A stretch of 34,748 nt of DNA from Sulfurovum sp. (GTDB lineage: Bacteria > Campylobacterota > Campylobacteria > Campylobacterales > Sulfurovaceae), in the NCBI GenBank assembly GCA_028684885.1, contig JAQUFB010000008.1, forward strand, positions 1 through 34,748. The letters run 5' to 3'. The position numbers and the translations under genes are program-made. A model generated the notes under the pieces. The model did not search any database. It was not told the DNA's origin and worked only from the letters and a program-made list of their open reading frames with translations. Below are positions 8,297 through 16,685 of this stretch, piece by piece (the first letter of the stretch is position 1; every line of letters starts with the position of its first letter).

Positions 8297-9079
8297 ATGC
8301 TACTGGGTGTCAATATCGACCATATCGCTGTTTTAAGAGAAGCAAGGAGAGTCGGGGATCCCGATCCGCTGGATGCGCTGGGGATATGCAGACGTGCCGG
8401 CGCGGATCAGATCACGATACATCTGCGCGAGGACAGGCGGCATATGCAGGATGCGGATGCAGAGCATATCATCGAGCTCTCTGCGCTCCCTGTGAACCTG
8501 GAGTGCGCCATTGCCCCCGAGATGATCGATATCGCCTGCAGGCTGAGACCCCACCGCGTGACACTCGTGCCCGAAAAACGCGAAGAGGTGACGACCGAAG
8601 GGGGCCTCGCTGTCACAGGGGATCAGCCAAGACTTGCAGAAGCGATCGAAAAGCTGCATAACCATGAGATCGAAGTATCCCTCTTCATCGACCCCACCAC
8701 CGAAGCACTCAAGGCTTCCAAGGCATTGGGTGTAGAGTGGATAGAGTTTCATACCGGAAAATATGCCAATATCTATGCCATGCTCTACACAAACCTGGCA
8801 AAGACCCACCATACGATCCCCGAACTGGAACTTCCCCGCAATGTACTCAAGAAAATGCTTGACGAGGAGATTCACACACTTCGGATGCTGAGCAAAGAGG
8901 CGAGGGAGATCGGGCTGCGCGTAGCAGCAGGTCACGGGCTGAATATGCAGAATGTCTCTGCTATCGTAGAGATCGAAGATATCGAAGAACTGAACATCGG
9001 ACAGAGTATCATCGCACGTTCGGTCTATACTGGACTGGAGCAGGCGATCATTGACATGAAAACGATAATGAAACACTAA
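8297..9079 (+). CDS. pdxJ: Pyridoxine 5'-phosphate synthase
   Basis: 260 residues, the usual length for PdxJ, a TIM-barrel enzyme that condenses 1-deoxy-D-xylulose 5-phosphate with 3-amino-2-oxopropyl phosphate to pyridoxine 5'-phosphate in the cytoplasm. Family motifs visible: GVNIDHIAVLREAR at the N-terminus, ITIHLREDRRHM (catalytic-type His42), PVNLECA (Glu69), IEFHTGKYA, AAGHGLN (catalytic His region) and ELNIGQSIIARSVYTGL. ATG at 8297 has CGGAG eight bases upstream. It is the first gene of an operon; pdxA, the enzyme making the other substrate, starts 18 bp after its stop, so both halves of the pathway are co-transcribed. Confidence 0.97.
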   Translation: MLLGVNIDHIAVLREARRVGDPDPLDALGICRRAGADQITIHLREDRRHMQDADAEHIIELSALPVNLECAIAPEMIDIACRLRPHRVTLVPEKREEVTTEGGLAVTGDQPRLAEAIEKLHNHEIEVSLFIDPTTEALKASKALGVEWIEFHTGKYANIYAMLYTNLAKTHHTIPELELPRNVLKKMLDEEIHTLRMLSKEAREIGLRVAAGHGLNMQNVSAIVEIEDIEELNIGQSIIARSVYTGLEQAIIDMKTIMKH

Positions 9080-9097
9080 GCGGGCAGGAAAGCATCA

Positions 9098-10030
9098 ATG
9101 ATAAACCGAAAACAGGTGGCGATCAGCATCGGCGACCTCAACGGCATCGGGGTACAGTTAGCCCTTGAAAACCACCATACGGTGTGCGAACTTGTCAAAC
9201 CGATCTACTGTATCGACAGGGCCATGCTGGAACAGGCTGCCGCCAAACTCGATCTTGCGATTCCCGAAGCGTTTCAGACGATCGAAGATATTTCCCCCTA
9301 TTTTGAGATAGGACCGGGAGTTGTCACCAAAGAAAGCGGTGCCTATGCCTATGCCTCTTTTTGCAAAGCGGTCGAACTTGCAAAGGCAGGCACAGCAGAT
9401 GCGATCTGTACGCTTCCGATCCACAAAAAAGCCTGGGAGCTGGCGGGGGTGCAATACAAGGGTCATACCGATGCCCTGCGTGACTTTTTCGATGCGGAAG
9501 CGATCATGATGCTGGGATGCCCGAAGATGTATGTCGCGCTCTACACAGAACATATTCCGCTTAAAGCGGTTGCTGAAAGCATCAATACAAAAGACCTCAC
9601 CCGTTTTCTGCTGGACTTCTACCATACGGCCAAACCGCAAACACCCGTTGCCGTGCTGGGACTCAATCCCCATGCGGGAGATGAAGGGGTACTGGGGGAT
9701 GAAGAGAAGATCATCAGTGAGGCGATCAAAAATGCGCATAAACAATTGGACAAGCAGGTTTTTACTGCGCCGCTCGTTCCCGATGTCGCCTTTACCCCCC
9801 ATGTGCGTGCCCGCTACACCCACTATATCGCGATGTACCATGACCAGGGCCTTGCACCGCTGAAGGCGCTCTACTTCGATGAGGGGATCAATGTCTCTCT
9901 CAATCTCCCGATCCTGAGAACTTCCGTCGATCACGGTACAGCTTTCGATATCGCCTACCAAGGTGTAAAACTGAATGCCCTCAGCTATATCAACGCCATT
10001 CGCTACATCAAGGAGAGAGATGAAACATAG
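9098..10030 (+). CDS. pdxA: 4-hydroxythreonine-4-phosphate dehydrogenase
   Basis: 310 residues, normal for PdxA, which oxidises 4-phosphohydroxy-L-threonine with NAD to the amino-oxopropyl phosphate used by PdxJ. The three metal-binding histidines of the family are recognisable: His152 (TEHIPLKA), His192 (LNPHAGDEG) and His248 (MYHDQGLAPLK). Other motifs: SIGDLNGIG at the start, KGHTDAL, and SVDHGTAFDIAYQG near the end. GGCAGG-type purines precede the ATG after the 18-bp gap from pdxJ. The last four codons overlap the start of the peptidase gene, indicating translational coupling. Confidence 0.97.
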   Translation: MINRKQVAISIGDLNGIGVQLALENHHTVCELVKPIYCIDRAMLEQAAAKLDLAIPEAFQTIEDISPYFEIGPGVVTKESGAYAYASFCKAVELAKAGTADAICTLPIHKKAWELAGVQYKGHTDALRDFFDAEAIMMLGCPKMYVALYTEHIPLKAVAESINTKDLTRFLLDFYHTAKPQTPVAVLGLNPHAGDEGVLGDEEKIISEAIKNAHKQLDKQVFTAPLVPDVAFTPHVRARYTHYIAMYHDQGLAPLKALYFDEGINVSLNLPILRTSVDHGTAFDIAYQGVKLNALSYINAIRYIKERDET

Positions 10031-10994
10031 GCTCATCATTACGATCAGTGACATCAACGGTTCTGTCCAGTACAATGTGCATGAGATCATCAAAAAAGTC
10101 ATTGCAGGAGTCATTCTTCTATTGATGATTATCGCAGTTGCCACCTATCTTTATATCAGTTTTCTGAACAATCAAGTCTCAAAACTCAATCAACAGAAAG
10201 TTGAATTTCAGAATCAAATCGTAACGCTTAAAGAGAGTACTGCAACCTATAAACAGAAAAATGAAATTCTTGTTCAAGAAAATACACAACTCACACATTT
10301 GATACAAGAGAACAGTGACAAACTCGCTTCAGTGAATGAAAAACTTCAAGAGGTTGAAGAGATGATAGGGTACGGACCGGACCTTAATGCCAGTTTTCAG
10401 GACAGAGTAGAAAATGCACGTGACAAGGTTGTTCAGGCACTGAAAGAAAAGGTCCAAGAAGAGCAGATAACTTCGATTCAAAAGGCCCTGGTACTCAACA
10501 GTATTCCCAATGGGAAGCCCCTAAAGTATGGCCGTATTTCCAGTGGTTACGGTTATCGTACACACCCCATCACCCAAAGAGAATCCTTCCACCCTGCACT
10601 AGATTTTACAGCAAAAAACGGTACACCTGTCTATGCACCTGCCAGCGGTGTTGTGGTTTTTGCCAAGCGTAAAGGAGCGTATGGAAATTTCTTGCTGCTT
10701 GACCACTCTTTCGGTTTTAAAACCGCATATGGACACCTCAGCAGGTTTGCCGTCAAGAGCGGTGACTTTGTCAGCAAAGGAGATCTTATCGCATATGTAG
10801 GAAGTACGGGAAGAAGTACCGGACCTCATCTTCACTATGAAATTCGCTACCTGGATAAGTGGCTCAATCCAAAACCTTTTACACAATGGAATTTAGAAAA
10901 CATTAACGACATAAGCGCTAAAATAACTCAAGTTGACTGGGATAGTATCCTTAAACAGGCCCAGAATATCATTACACTTACGACAGAAAAGTAA
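10020..10994 (+). CDS. Membrane-anchored M23 (LytM) peptidase, Csd-type
   Basis: 324 residues from the ATG at 10020, which has AGGAGAG just upstream and overlaps the pdxA end; an in-frame start at 9975 lies inside pdxA and is less likely. Short cytoplasmic N-terminus, transmembrane helix about 27-48, coiled coil about 50-120, then a periplasmic LytM domain about 175-290. Zinc ligands are intact: His191 and Asp195 (HPALDF) and His272 (GPHLHYEI), with His239 (YGHLS) as catalytic residue, so it should be an active endopeptidase cutting peptidoglycan crosslinks. The next gene, 9 bp on, is a bactofilin. The same pairing in Helicobacter (Csd1/Csd2 with CcmA) sets helical or curved cell shape, so the same role is inferred. 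Confidence 0.9.
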   Translation: MKHRLIITISDINGSVQYNVHEIIKKVIAGVILLLMIIAVATYLYISFLNNQVSKLNQQKVEFQNQIVTLKESTATYKQKNEILVQENTQLTHLIQENSDKLASVNEKLQEVEEMIGYGPDLNASFQDRVENARDKVVQALKEKVQEEQITSIQKALVLNSIPNGKPLKYGRISSGYGYRTHPITQRESFHPALDFTAKNGTPVYAPASGVVVFAKRKGAYGNFLLLDHSFGFKTAYGHLSRFAVKSGDFVSKGDLIAYVGSTGRSTGPHLHYEIRYLDKWLNPKPFTQWNLENINDISAKITQVDWDSILKQAQNIITLTTEK

Positions 10995-11003
10995 AGGAAT
11001 ACT

Positions 11004-11603
11004 ATGGCTCTTTTCATAGGGAAAAAAAATAAAAATACACCCAATAAAATCACTTCAGCAACGATCATCACTTCATGTATGGAGGTCACAGGAAACTTAC
11101 ATGGTAGTGATACCGTACATATCGATGGTAAAGTGACGGGAGACATTATTGCCAGCAACACACTGATGATTGGAAAATCAGGGGTTGTCTATGGAAAAGT
11201 GAAAGCAAAAAATGCCATCATAAACGGTAAGTTGGTAGGCAGTATCGTCTGTGAGGTGCTGGAGGTGATGGAAACAGGTGAAGTATCAAAAAAAATTCAG
11301 GCAGATACAATGATACTTGATGGCACTGTGACCGGTAATGTGATCGGAGTAAAATCAGTGGAGGTTCAGCCACACGGTAAACTTGCTGTTGAAAGACTTG
11401 AAAGTAAAAAAATCACTGTGAGCGGATCAGTCCAAGGAACTATTGTCGCATCAGAACTCCTTGATATAAGCAGTACAGGCTCGGTTGAAGGTGAGATATC
11501 CGTAAAAACAATCAAAACAGCCGAAGGCAGTAGAATGGTGGGCACCATGTCTACGTATCAAGAAGAGGAAAAACCGAAAGAAGAAAAAGCGGATAACACC
11601 TAA
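11004..11603 (+). CDS. Bactofilin (CcmA-like)
   Basis: 199 residues. After a polar N-terminus (about 1-20) comes a right-handed beta-helix core made of short repeats such as VHIDGKVTGDI, NAIINGKLVGSI, MILDGTVTGNV and ITVSGSVQGTI (about 30-175), then an acidic, Lys/Glu-rich tail (EEEKPKEEKADNT). Bactofilins polymerise without nucleotide into filaments that position cell-wall enzymes at the inner membrane. It lies last in the pdxJ-pdxA-peptidase operon, 9 bp after the M23 gene, with GGA before the ATG. The core appears somewhat longer than in minimal bactofilins. Confidence 0.9.
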   Translation: MALFIGKKNKNTPNKITSATIITSCMEVTGNLHGSDTVHIDGKVTGDIIASNTLMIGKSGVVYGKVKAKNAIINGKLVGSIVCEVLEVMETGEVSKKIQADTMILDGTVTGNVIGVKSVEVQPHGKLAVERLESKKITVSGSVQGTIVASELLDISSTGSVEGEISVKTIKTAEGSRMVGTMSTYQEEEKPKEEKADNT

Positions 11604-11608
11604 CTTTT

Positions 11609-11836
11609 CTATCCAAAGAGTCCTTCTGACTCTTCAGCGATGATCTCACACTTATCATTCATCTTTTCGCACAGCTCCTCCTGGCAGCGCTCACACAGAT
11701 AACGGTAGTTCTGCATATCATAGTGTATGATATCCCCCGCCAGTAGTTCAGTATAACACTCCGCGCAAACATTGGTGACGCGAGAGAGTATCTCTTCTGT
11801 TGCCTCTTGAGTAACAAAACATGCACTTTTGCTCAT
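11609..11836 (-). CDS. Small zinc-ribbon-like protein
   Basis: 75 residues with two Cys pairs: CAEC (about residues 24-27) and CERC (about 48-51), plus single Cys at 6, 56 and 63. The pair spacing (about 20 residues) suits a treble-clef or zinc-ribbon site. Acidic C-terminus (IIAEESEGLFG). It starts 1 bp after the stop of the TPR gene on the same strand, so the two are probably co-transcribed. It is convergent with the bactofilin gene. A 6-bp hairpin (AGAGTC-cttct-GACTCT) lies in its last codons. Function unknown. Confidence 0.7.
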   Translation of the reverse strand: MSKSACFVTQEATEEILSRVTNVCAECYTELLAGDIIHYDMQNYRYLCERCQEELCEKMNDKCEIIAEESEGLFG

Positions 11837-11837
11837 C

Positions 11838-12473
11838 TTATCCCTTTAATTCGTTGATCATTTTTTTTGCTTCTTCCAGAGAGGCATCCAGCTCATACGC
11901 TTTCGTATACTCCGTCAGTGCTTCCGCTTTACGATCTAGATCATAAAGCGTGTTGGCATAGTTGTAATGGTGCGGAGCATACTCAGGATCCAGCGTAATG
12001 GATTGCAGGTGGTGACTGATCGCACCCTCCTCTTCCTTCAGTTTATGGAGGAGATTTGCCAGGGAAGCATGTGCCTGGTCATCGTTTGGATCGATTGCGA
12101 TGATCTTCTCATAGCTCTCTCTGGCATCTTTCAGATTGTCGATCTGCATCATCACATACCCATGACGTTGAAGTACATCGATATTGTCAGCCTCCAGGAC
12201 CAGAGCACTCTGAAGTGCCTTGCTTGCTTCCAGCATATCACCCTTGGCTACGGCATCATCTGCCATCTGAACCAAATGCTCAAGCCGCGTCGGTTCTGTT
12301 TCCGGTTTGGAAAAAGTTTTGTCAGGCCGGTTGATCCCGCCGATCTGTTCGTCGGGAAGTTTCGCTTCAAAATCCACGCCTCTTTTGGGATGTTCCCCGG
12401 AAAAAAGCTGTCTGAAAAAGAGGTAAAAGATCACCCCGGCAAGGATCAAAAGAAAGAGTTGAAATAGTGTCAT
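11838..12473 (-). CDS. Membrane-anchored TPR protein
   Basis: 211 residues. One N-terminal transmembrane helix (about 3-22, FQLFLLILAGVIFYLFF), a linker with Pro and charged residues (to about 60), then about four tetratricopeptide repeats, e.g. DMLEASKALQSALVLEADN, KDARESYEKIIAIDPNDDQA and KAEALTEYTKAYELDASLEE. TPRs mediate protein-protein contacts; the single anchor suggests a role in assembling an envelope complex, but no partner can be named. GGAGATATT precedes the ATG. The zinc-ribbon gene follows after 1 bp. Confidence 0.8.
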   Translation of the reverse strand: MTLFQLFLLILAGVIFYLFFRQLFSGEHPKRGVDFEAKLPDEQIGGINRPDKTFSKPETEPTRLEHLVQMADDAVAKGDMLEASKALQSALVLEADNIDVLQRHGYVMMQIDNLKDARESYEKIIAIDPNDDQAHASLANLLHKLKEEEGAISHHLQSITLDPEYAPHHYNYANTLYDLDRKAEALTEYTKAYELDASLEEAKKMINELKG

Positions 12474-12591
12474 AATATCTCCAGTTCTTGAAGGGGAATC
12501 ATAGGGTAATCTAACTTAAATCCAAAGAAAATCGATCAAAAAATATCGCATTTGGACCAGCTATTATCCGGGCTTATCTCAGGCTATTCGG

Positions 12592-12858
12592 CTATCTTTT
12601 CAGCTGTGCGGCGATCTGACCGGCCACGGCATCCATCTCTTCTCTGGTCTCAAAGAGAAACTCATGTTTTTCTTCTTCGCCCAGATGGACAAAGATACCG
12701 AATCCCACAACCTCAACCTTGCCTTTGGCTTCGATAGAAAGCCATTCAAGGCTTACTTTTGTGGTCTCCTCCTCATATCCCGTCTTTACCACAGCCGCAG
12801 GATAGAGCTGTGTGATCTTCTTTGTATCGAACTGTTTGTCTTGAATCGTAATTATCAT
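12592..12858 (-). CDS. Conserved hypothetical protein, possibly leaderless
   Basis: 88 residues from the ATG at 12858 (MIITIQDKQF). A longer in-frame start at 12894 exists, but it would run through the promoter palindrome and has no ribosome site. The sequence is mixed alpha/beta: short strands (MIITIQ, KVEVVGFGIFVHLG, HEFLFET) and a C-terminal helix (REEMDAVAGQIAAQLKR). No cysteines, no signal peptide, no recognised family. The -10-like TATAAT on this strand ends only six bases before the ATG, so the mRNA would have almost no leader. Divergent from the yqeY-like gene. Confidence 0.65.
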   Translation of the reverse strand: MIITIQDKQFDTKKITQLYPAAVVKTGYEEETTKVSLEWLSIEAKGKVEVVGFGIFVHLGEEEKHEFLFETREEMDAVAGQIAAQLKR

Positions 12859-12862
12859 ACGA

Positions 12863-12879
12863 GGATTATAGTATAATCC
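12863..12879. promoter_or_regulatory. Palindromic bidirectional -10 element
   Basis: GGATTATA-g-TATAATCC: a perfect 8-bp inverted repeat with one central base. It presents TATAAT on both strands (12872-12877 plus; 12870-12865 minus), between two divergent genes. Confidence 0.6.
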
Positions 12880-12905
12880 TTGTAAATCTTCCATAGGAGC
12901 AGCAG

Positions 12906-13349
12906 ATGAGTTTAAAAGAACAGATCAAAAACGATATCAAAGAGGCAATGCGTGCCAAAGAGATTACAAGAAGGGATACCCTGAGAAATATCCAGACAAA
13001 CATCAAGCAGATAGAGGTTGATGAACGCAAAGAGCTTACTGATGCCGAAGTGGAGGCGATCCTGGCAAAATACCTCAAACAAAGAGAGGATGCAAAAGCA
13101 CAGTTTGCCGAAGCAGGACGCGATGACCTCGTTGCAAAAGAGGATGAAGAGATCGCTATCGTACAGAGCTACCTGCCAGAACCGATGAGTGATGAAGAAC
13201 TGGAGAGTGCACTTCAGAAGATCATTGAAGCGGTCGGTGCCGAAAGTATGAAAGATATGGGGAAAGTCATGGGTGCAGCAAAAAATACGATCGGAAGCCG
13301 TGCGGATGGTGGACGCATCAACCAGGCAGTCAAAAAACTTTTAGCATAA
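12906..13349 (+). CDS. GatB/YqeY domain protein
   Basis: 147 residues, the usual size for stand-alone YqeY proteins. Family features: MSLKEQIKNDIKEAMRAKE start, RRDTLRNIQTNIKQIEVD, the helix KYLKQREDAKAQFAEAGRDD, QSYLPEPMSDEEL, and the end DMGKVMGAAKNTIGSRADGG with terminal NQAVKKLLA. The C-terminal domain is like the tail of GatB, the amidotransferase subunit that binds tRNA; YqeY proteins are thought to bind tRNA or help amidation, but the role is not settled. GGAGCAGCAG precedes the ATG. The promoter is probably the palindromic TATAAT 29 bases upstream. Confidence 0.92.
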   Translation: MSLKEQIKNDIKEAMRAKEITRRDTLRNIQTNIKQIEVDERKELTDAEVEAILAKYLKQREDAKAQFAEAGRDDLVAKEDEEIAIVQSYLPEPMSDEELESALQKIIEAVGAESMKDMGKVMGAAKNTIGSRADGGRINQAVKKLLA

Positions 13350-13362
13350 GTTTCTTACTCTT

Positions 13363-13387
13363 GTTCCAGCCTCTCCCGAGGCGGAAC
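13363..13387. repeat. REP-like hairpin between convergent genes
   Basis: GTTCC (13363-13367), a bulged A, GCCTC, loop tccc, GAGGC, GGAAC (13383-13387): ten paired bases with one bulge, followed by GAAAAAAA. No T-run follows on either strand, so it is not a canonical intrinsic terminator. The form GTTCC...GGAACGA is like common REP palindromes. Confidence 0.5.
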
Positions 13388-13425
13388 GAAAAAAATTAAA
13401 ACTCCCATAGTAAACGGGTACCGAA

Positions 13426-14223
13426 TTACTCTTCCCCGTACTTCAATTTCCTAATCGCAGCAGTAATATTATCCTGCCGCATAAAGTGTTCCCCTACCAG
13501 GAAGGCATCTGCACCGATCTTGGAAAGCTCCACAACTGTCTCATGGTCATGGATACCGGATTCGGCAACGATGATCTTCCCTTTGGGGATAAGCGGGATC
13601 AGTTTCTCGCTCAGGCTCATATCCATCTCAAAAGTCTCAAGGTTTCGATGGTTGATACCGATGATCTGCGCACCGGCAAAAGTCGCCTTGATAAGGTCTG
13701 ATTTATTGTGGATCTCAACTAACACATCCAGCCCCAGGTGCAGTGCATATTCATAAAGCTCTTTCAGCTCTTTACGGCTCAATGCCGCAGCAATCAGCAG
13801 GATATAGTCAGCACCAAAAACCAATGCCTCCAGGATCTGATACTTATCGACGATAAAGTCCTTACGGAGCAGCGGGAGGTTCACATAGCGTCTTACCATT
13901 CCTAGGTACTCTTTATCGCCCTGGAAATAGTGGGGTTCGGTCAGAACCGAGAGTGAGTCCGCACCGCCTTTTTCATACTGCTGTGCGATCGTTATAGGAT
14001 CGAAATCCTCCCGGATTATCCCTTTGCTGGGACTGGCTTTTTTGATCTCCGCAATGATACGGTAAGGGTTCTCTTCTGTAGAACGGAGCGCTGACTTTAC
14101 ATCTTTTGGCATAAAGGGGTTATATGCAAGCGAACGCCCCAACCACTCCTCGGGAAACTCTATTTTTCTCTTCTCAAGATCTGCTTTGGTTCTCTTGATA
14201 ATTTCATCTAAAATCTGTGCCAT
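13426..14223 (-). CDS. trpC: Indole-3-glycerol-phosphate synthase
   Basis: 265 residues, the normal length of single-function TrpC, a TIM-barrel enzyme that closes the indole ring of tryptophan from CdRP with loss of CO2. Motifs: [13 protein letters not shown] (Glu59 and the Lys after it), [25 protein letters not shown] (Lys121), [29 protein letters not shown] and [10 protein letters not shown] (catalytic Glu). AAGG lies nine bases before the ATG. It stands apart from other trp genes here, as often in Campylobacterota. Confidence 0.96.
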   Translation of the reverse strand: MAQILDEIIKRTKADLEKRKIEFPEEWLGRSLAYNPFMPKDVKSALRSTEENPYRIIAEIKKASPSKGIIREDFDPITIAQQYEKGGADSLSVLTEPHYFQGDKEYLGMVRRYVNLPLLRKDFIVDKYQILEALVFGADYILLIAAALSRKELKELYEYALHLGLDVLVEIHNKSDLIKATFAGAQIIGINHRNLETFEMDMSLSEKLIPLIPKGKIIVAESGIHDHETVVELSKIGADAFLVGEHFMRQDNITAAIRKLKYGEE

Positions 14224-14262
14224 CTATACAGCCTTGGCTAAGTTTTTGCGTATTATATCCAA

Positions 14263-14286
14263 ACGCTGAACGCTGAACGCTGAACG
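14263..14286. repeat. Short tandem repeat, heptamer acgctga x about 3.5
   Basis: Three perfect acgctga units (14263-14283) then acgct, in the 68-bp gap between two minus-strand genes, just beyond the stop of the upstream TPR gene. Confidence 0.7.
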
Positions 14287-14291
14287 CTCTC

Positions 14292-15545
14292 TTATTTGCA
14301 CTTCTGGATCGCCTCCCAGTGATCCCTGATCTCTTCCTGCTCAAGACCCTCTCTCTCAACCACTTTTTTCATCACCTCATAAGCTTCTTTACACTTCCCC
14401 TGTTTGTAATATCCCCAGGCAAGAGAGTCCAAATAAAAGGTATTGTCAGGCTGCTGCTTGAGTGCTTTCTGAACGATGCTGATCCCCTTGTTGACATCAA
14501 ACTCCTTGTCTATCAAAGTATAGCCATAGTAGTTGAGATAGATACTCTCCTCCACCCCTGATGCAATTGCTTTTTCAAAATAAGAGATCACCTCTTTGAG
14601 CATTCCGCGGTCATCTTTGTCCTCTGCTTGTTCAAAAAGAAGTATCCCTTTTTCAGCAAGCCACTTACCGTCTTTGTCCCGAGTGTAGAAATGATCAACC
14701 AGCAGGATCGCTTTTTCATAGGATCGCGTCGCCTTGTAGAGATCATAGAGGATATCTTCATGTCCTTCACGATGCTTTTCCAGGAATGCCGTAGCGCCCT
14801 CAAGGTCTCTTTTGTAGACATAGGCATCGATGATCCTTCTCAGATAATCCTCGTTGTTATCCAGCTCATACAGTGCCTCATAGGTACTGATAAGCCCGTC
14901 GATATCATTCTCTTTCATATAGAGCTTGAGCAGTTTAAGGTAAACACTCTGTGATGAGAGATGCATTCGCCGGTGGGTTTCCAGCAGTGCGATCGCTTCC
15001 TTACGTTCTCCGGTATACTCATCCATAATGGTTACAACTCTTAAGAGGATACCTTCATGCAGTGTCTCATCATAGACTCTTTTTAGCAGCTGAAGTGCTC
15101 TCTCAAACTGCGCATTATAGAGCAGTGCATTGGAAGCCAGCTCCAGATCGATCGGCTGCTGGGACTGCTCAAGCAGATCCATCGACTCCTCTTCTGCGCG
15201 TTCTGCTTTGTCTGCGGTAAGATATAGCGGGATCAGAAGACGTTTGGCTTCCAGGGTGTCCGGATGCTTTTCATCCCATCTCTCCAGGCGTTCAATGCTT
15301 TGCTCGATAAAGGTTCGGCTGAGCAATGCGGACCTCATTTCGCGGAAAAGGAACTCCTCCTCTCCTGTCCTGTCAAAGAGCTCCCCGTAGATCGGCCTGC
15401 TGTACTCATATGCGAGCTGATCATCCAACCAAAGTGCTTTGATAATCAGCGTATCTTCCGAAAAAGTCTCTTCTTTTGCATGAGCAGATACCTGCAGCAA
15501 AACAACACTCACAGCAGCAGCTAGGATTATACGATACCAGGGCAC
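14292..15545 (-). CDS. Exported TPR-repeat protein
   Basis: 417 residues from a GTG start at 15545 (PWYRIILAAAVSVVLLQVSAHA looks like a cleavable signal peptide ending at AHA, about residue 23; no ATG lies upstream in this frame that would keep it). The rest is all helical: repeated TPR-like units such as ALQLLKRVYDETLHEGILLR, AIALLETHRRMHLSSQSVYLK and GISIVQKALKQQPDNTFYLD, with a near-canonical TPR at about 340-400. Probably periplasmic or surface scaffold. The start overlaps the end of the YkgJ-type gene by 19 bases, and GAGG lies about 11 bases upstream. Partner unknown. Confidence 0.8.
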   Translation of the reverse strand: MPWYRIILAAAVSVVLLQVSAHAKEETFSEDTLIIKALWLDDQLAYEYSRPIYGELFDRTGEEEFLFREMRSALLSRTFIEQSIERLERWDEKHPDTLEAKRLLIPLYLTADKAERAEEESMDLLEQSQQPIDLELASNALLYNAQFERALQLLKRVYDETLHEGILLRVVTIMDEYTGERKEAIALLETHRRMHLSSQSVYLKLLKLYMKENDIDGLISTYEALYELDNNEDYLRRIIDAYVYKRDLEGATAFLEKHREGHEDILYDLYKATRSYEKAILLVDHFYTRDKDGKWLAEKGILLFEQAEDKDDRGMLKEVISYFEKAIASGVEESIYLNYYGYTLIDKEFDVNKGISIVQKALKQQPDNTFYLDSLAWGYYKQGKCKEAYEVMKKVVEREGLEQEEIRDHWEAIQKCK

Positions 15546-15904
15546 TCTTTTCTTACCTCATCTTCATTATTTTTAAACTGTTCCCAAAAAGGAAAAGTAC
15601 GACACTGTCTCGGACGGACGGGATAGATACTGCACCGCTTTAAGGTCTCATCAAAAAAAATACACGCATAGTTATCTTCGCTCAGTTTCTTTTCTATCAG
15701 TGAATAGCGGTGTTTTACTTTTCTTAAATACATTGTAGCAAAATCTTCCAGGCTAAGGTTAACGAAGTCCGCCATTTTTTCTATCTCTTCATATTTTGCC
15801 CAGATATATCCGCTCTCACCTGTACAACAGTGCCCGCCGCATGCCTCGCATGCTGAGGGGGCAAACTTATAGCTGTATCCTGCTTCGCTTAGAAGTTCCA
15901 TCAT
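15527..15904 (-). CDS. YkgJ-family cysteine cluster protein
   Basis: About 125 residues. Start chosen at the ATG-ATG pair at 15899-15904 because AGGA sits just before it; an in-frame ATG at 15946 has no ribosome site. Metal-site cysteines are conserved in the pattern CEACGGHCC near the N-terminus, and a single Cys, RCSIYPVRPRQCRTFPFW and a last Cys (KECPGIV) near the end, which define the YkgJ/UPF0153 zinc- or iron-cluster family. The biochemical role of the family is unclear; some members act on protein modification. Overlaps the following TPR gene by 19 bases, so it is likely in one operon with it. Confidence 0.88.
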   Translation of the reverse strand: MMELLSEAGYSYKFAPSACEACGGHCCTGESGYIWAKYEEIEKMADFVNLSLEDFATMYLRKVKHRYSLIEKKLSEDNYACIFFDETLKRCSIYPVRPRQCRTFPFWEQFKNNEDEVRKECPGIV

Positions 15905-15968
15905 ATTCCTTTTATATCTTTCCTGTATCAAGATTTTCTGCAGCATCTGGCAATGCCAAACCTACTAC

Positions 15969-16685
15969 CTACCTGCTCGTTTCCTCGCCAACATAATCCC
16001 CCTTGATGCTGTGCGTCCCTGCTTTCTCAAACGCCCTCTGCGCATTCGGCCGGTAAACACCCTCCTCATCAAATACCACCAAGGGAGGCAGGACCTGAGT
16101 CATCGACCTGGAGTTGTTGCGCGCCGCGATCATGACCAGTTTGGACTCCCTGTCGATCTTGGAGTGGACGAACTGGATCTTTTCGGGATTTATACCATTT
16201 ATTTTAAGATGATGCAAGAGTAGATCGATCTGTTTTGCATCGTAACAGAAAATAAACCATCCTTTGGGTTTCAAAAAGGTTTTGACCCTTCGGATAAACC
16301 CTTCGATGGGCAGATGGTGTGCGTAGCGTGCGATATTGAGGTGCGTATTTTCGCTCTGTGTGACTCTCGGATCGTAAAACGGGGGATTGGAAACGATAAA
16401 ATCATATCTCTCCTCTGTCTGCAGTTCCGTAAAATCTCCCAGATGGCTTTGCACCTCAAGTTGGTTGAGATGAAAATTATGTACCGCATACTCCAGCATC
16501 TTCTGCTGTTTGTCGATGATCGTAGTTTTCACCGGAAAGTCACGACTCAAAAGAAGCGAAATGATCCCCACCCCGCATCCGACATCAAGGAGCGAACCCC
16601 TGGGCTGGAAGCCGGAGATAAAATCATAGAGGAAGATCGAGTCACTGTTGTAACGGTATCCGGAGGTCGGTTGATAAAGAAACAT
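15969..16685 (-). CDS. tRNA1(Val) adenine-N6 methyltransferase-like (TrmN6/YfiC family)
   Basis: 238 residues, near the family length. Start MFLYQPTSGYRYNSDSIFL resembles the YfiC N-terminus. SAM-binding motif I is LLDVGCGVGIISLLL (about 32-46) and the catalytic N6-adenine motif NPPFY is at 100-104, then a long helix region and the tail RRNAQRAFEKAG-like segment. The enzyme family methylates A37 of tRNA1(Val) in E. coli; other members of the NPPF/Y group (PrmC/HemK-like) modify glutamine, but the overall likeness favours tRNA. Minus-strand neighbour of the YkgJ gene. Confidence 0.85.
   Translation of the reverse strand: MFLYQPTSGYRYNSDSIFLYDFISGFQPRGSLLDVGCGVGIISLLLSRDFPVKTTIIDKQQKMLEYAVHNFHLNQLEVQSHLGDFTELQTEERYDFIVSNPPFYDPRVTQSENTHLNIARYAHHLPIEGFIRRVKTFLKPKGWFIFCYDAKQIDLLLHHLKINGINPEKIQFVHSKIDRESKLVMIAARNNSRSMTQVLPPLVVFDEEGVYRPNAQRAFEKAGTHSIKGDYVGEETSR

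Noticed and set aside
9158-10144. Long minus-strand frame opposite pdxA
   Set aside because: It is the complement of a clear pdxA/peptidase pair; no start signal and Cys/Met-rich low-quality translation.
11627-11655. Hairpin AGAGTC-cttct-GACTCT as a bidirectional terminator
   Set aside because: It lies inside the zinc-ribbon gene's last codons and has no T-run on either strand.
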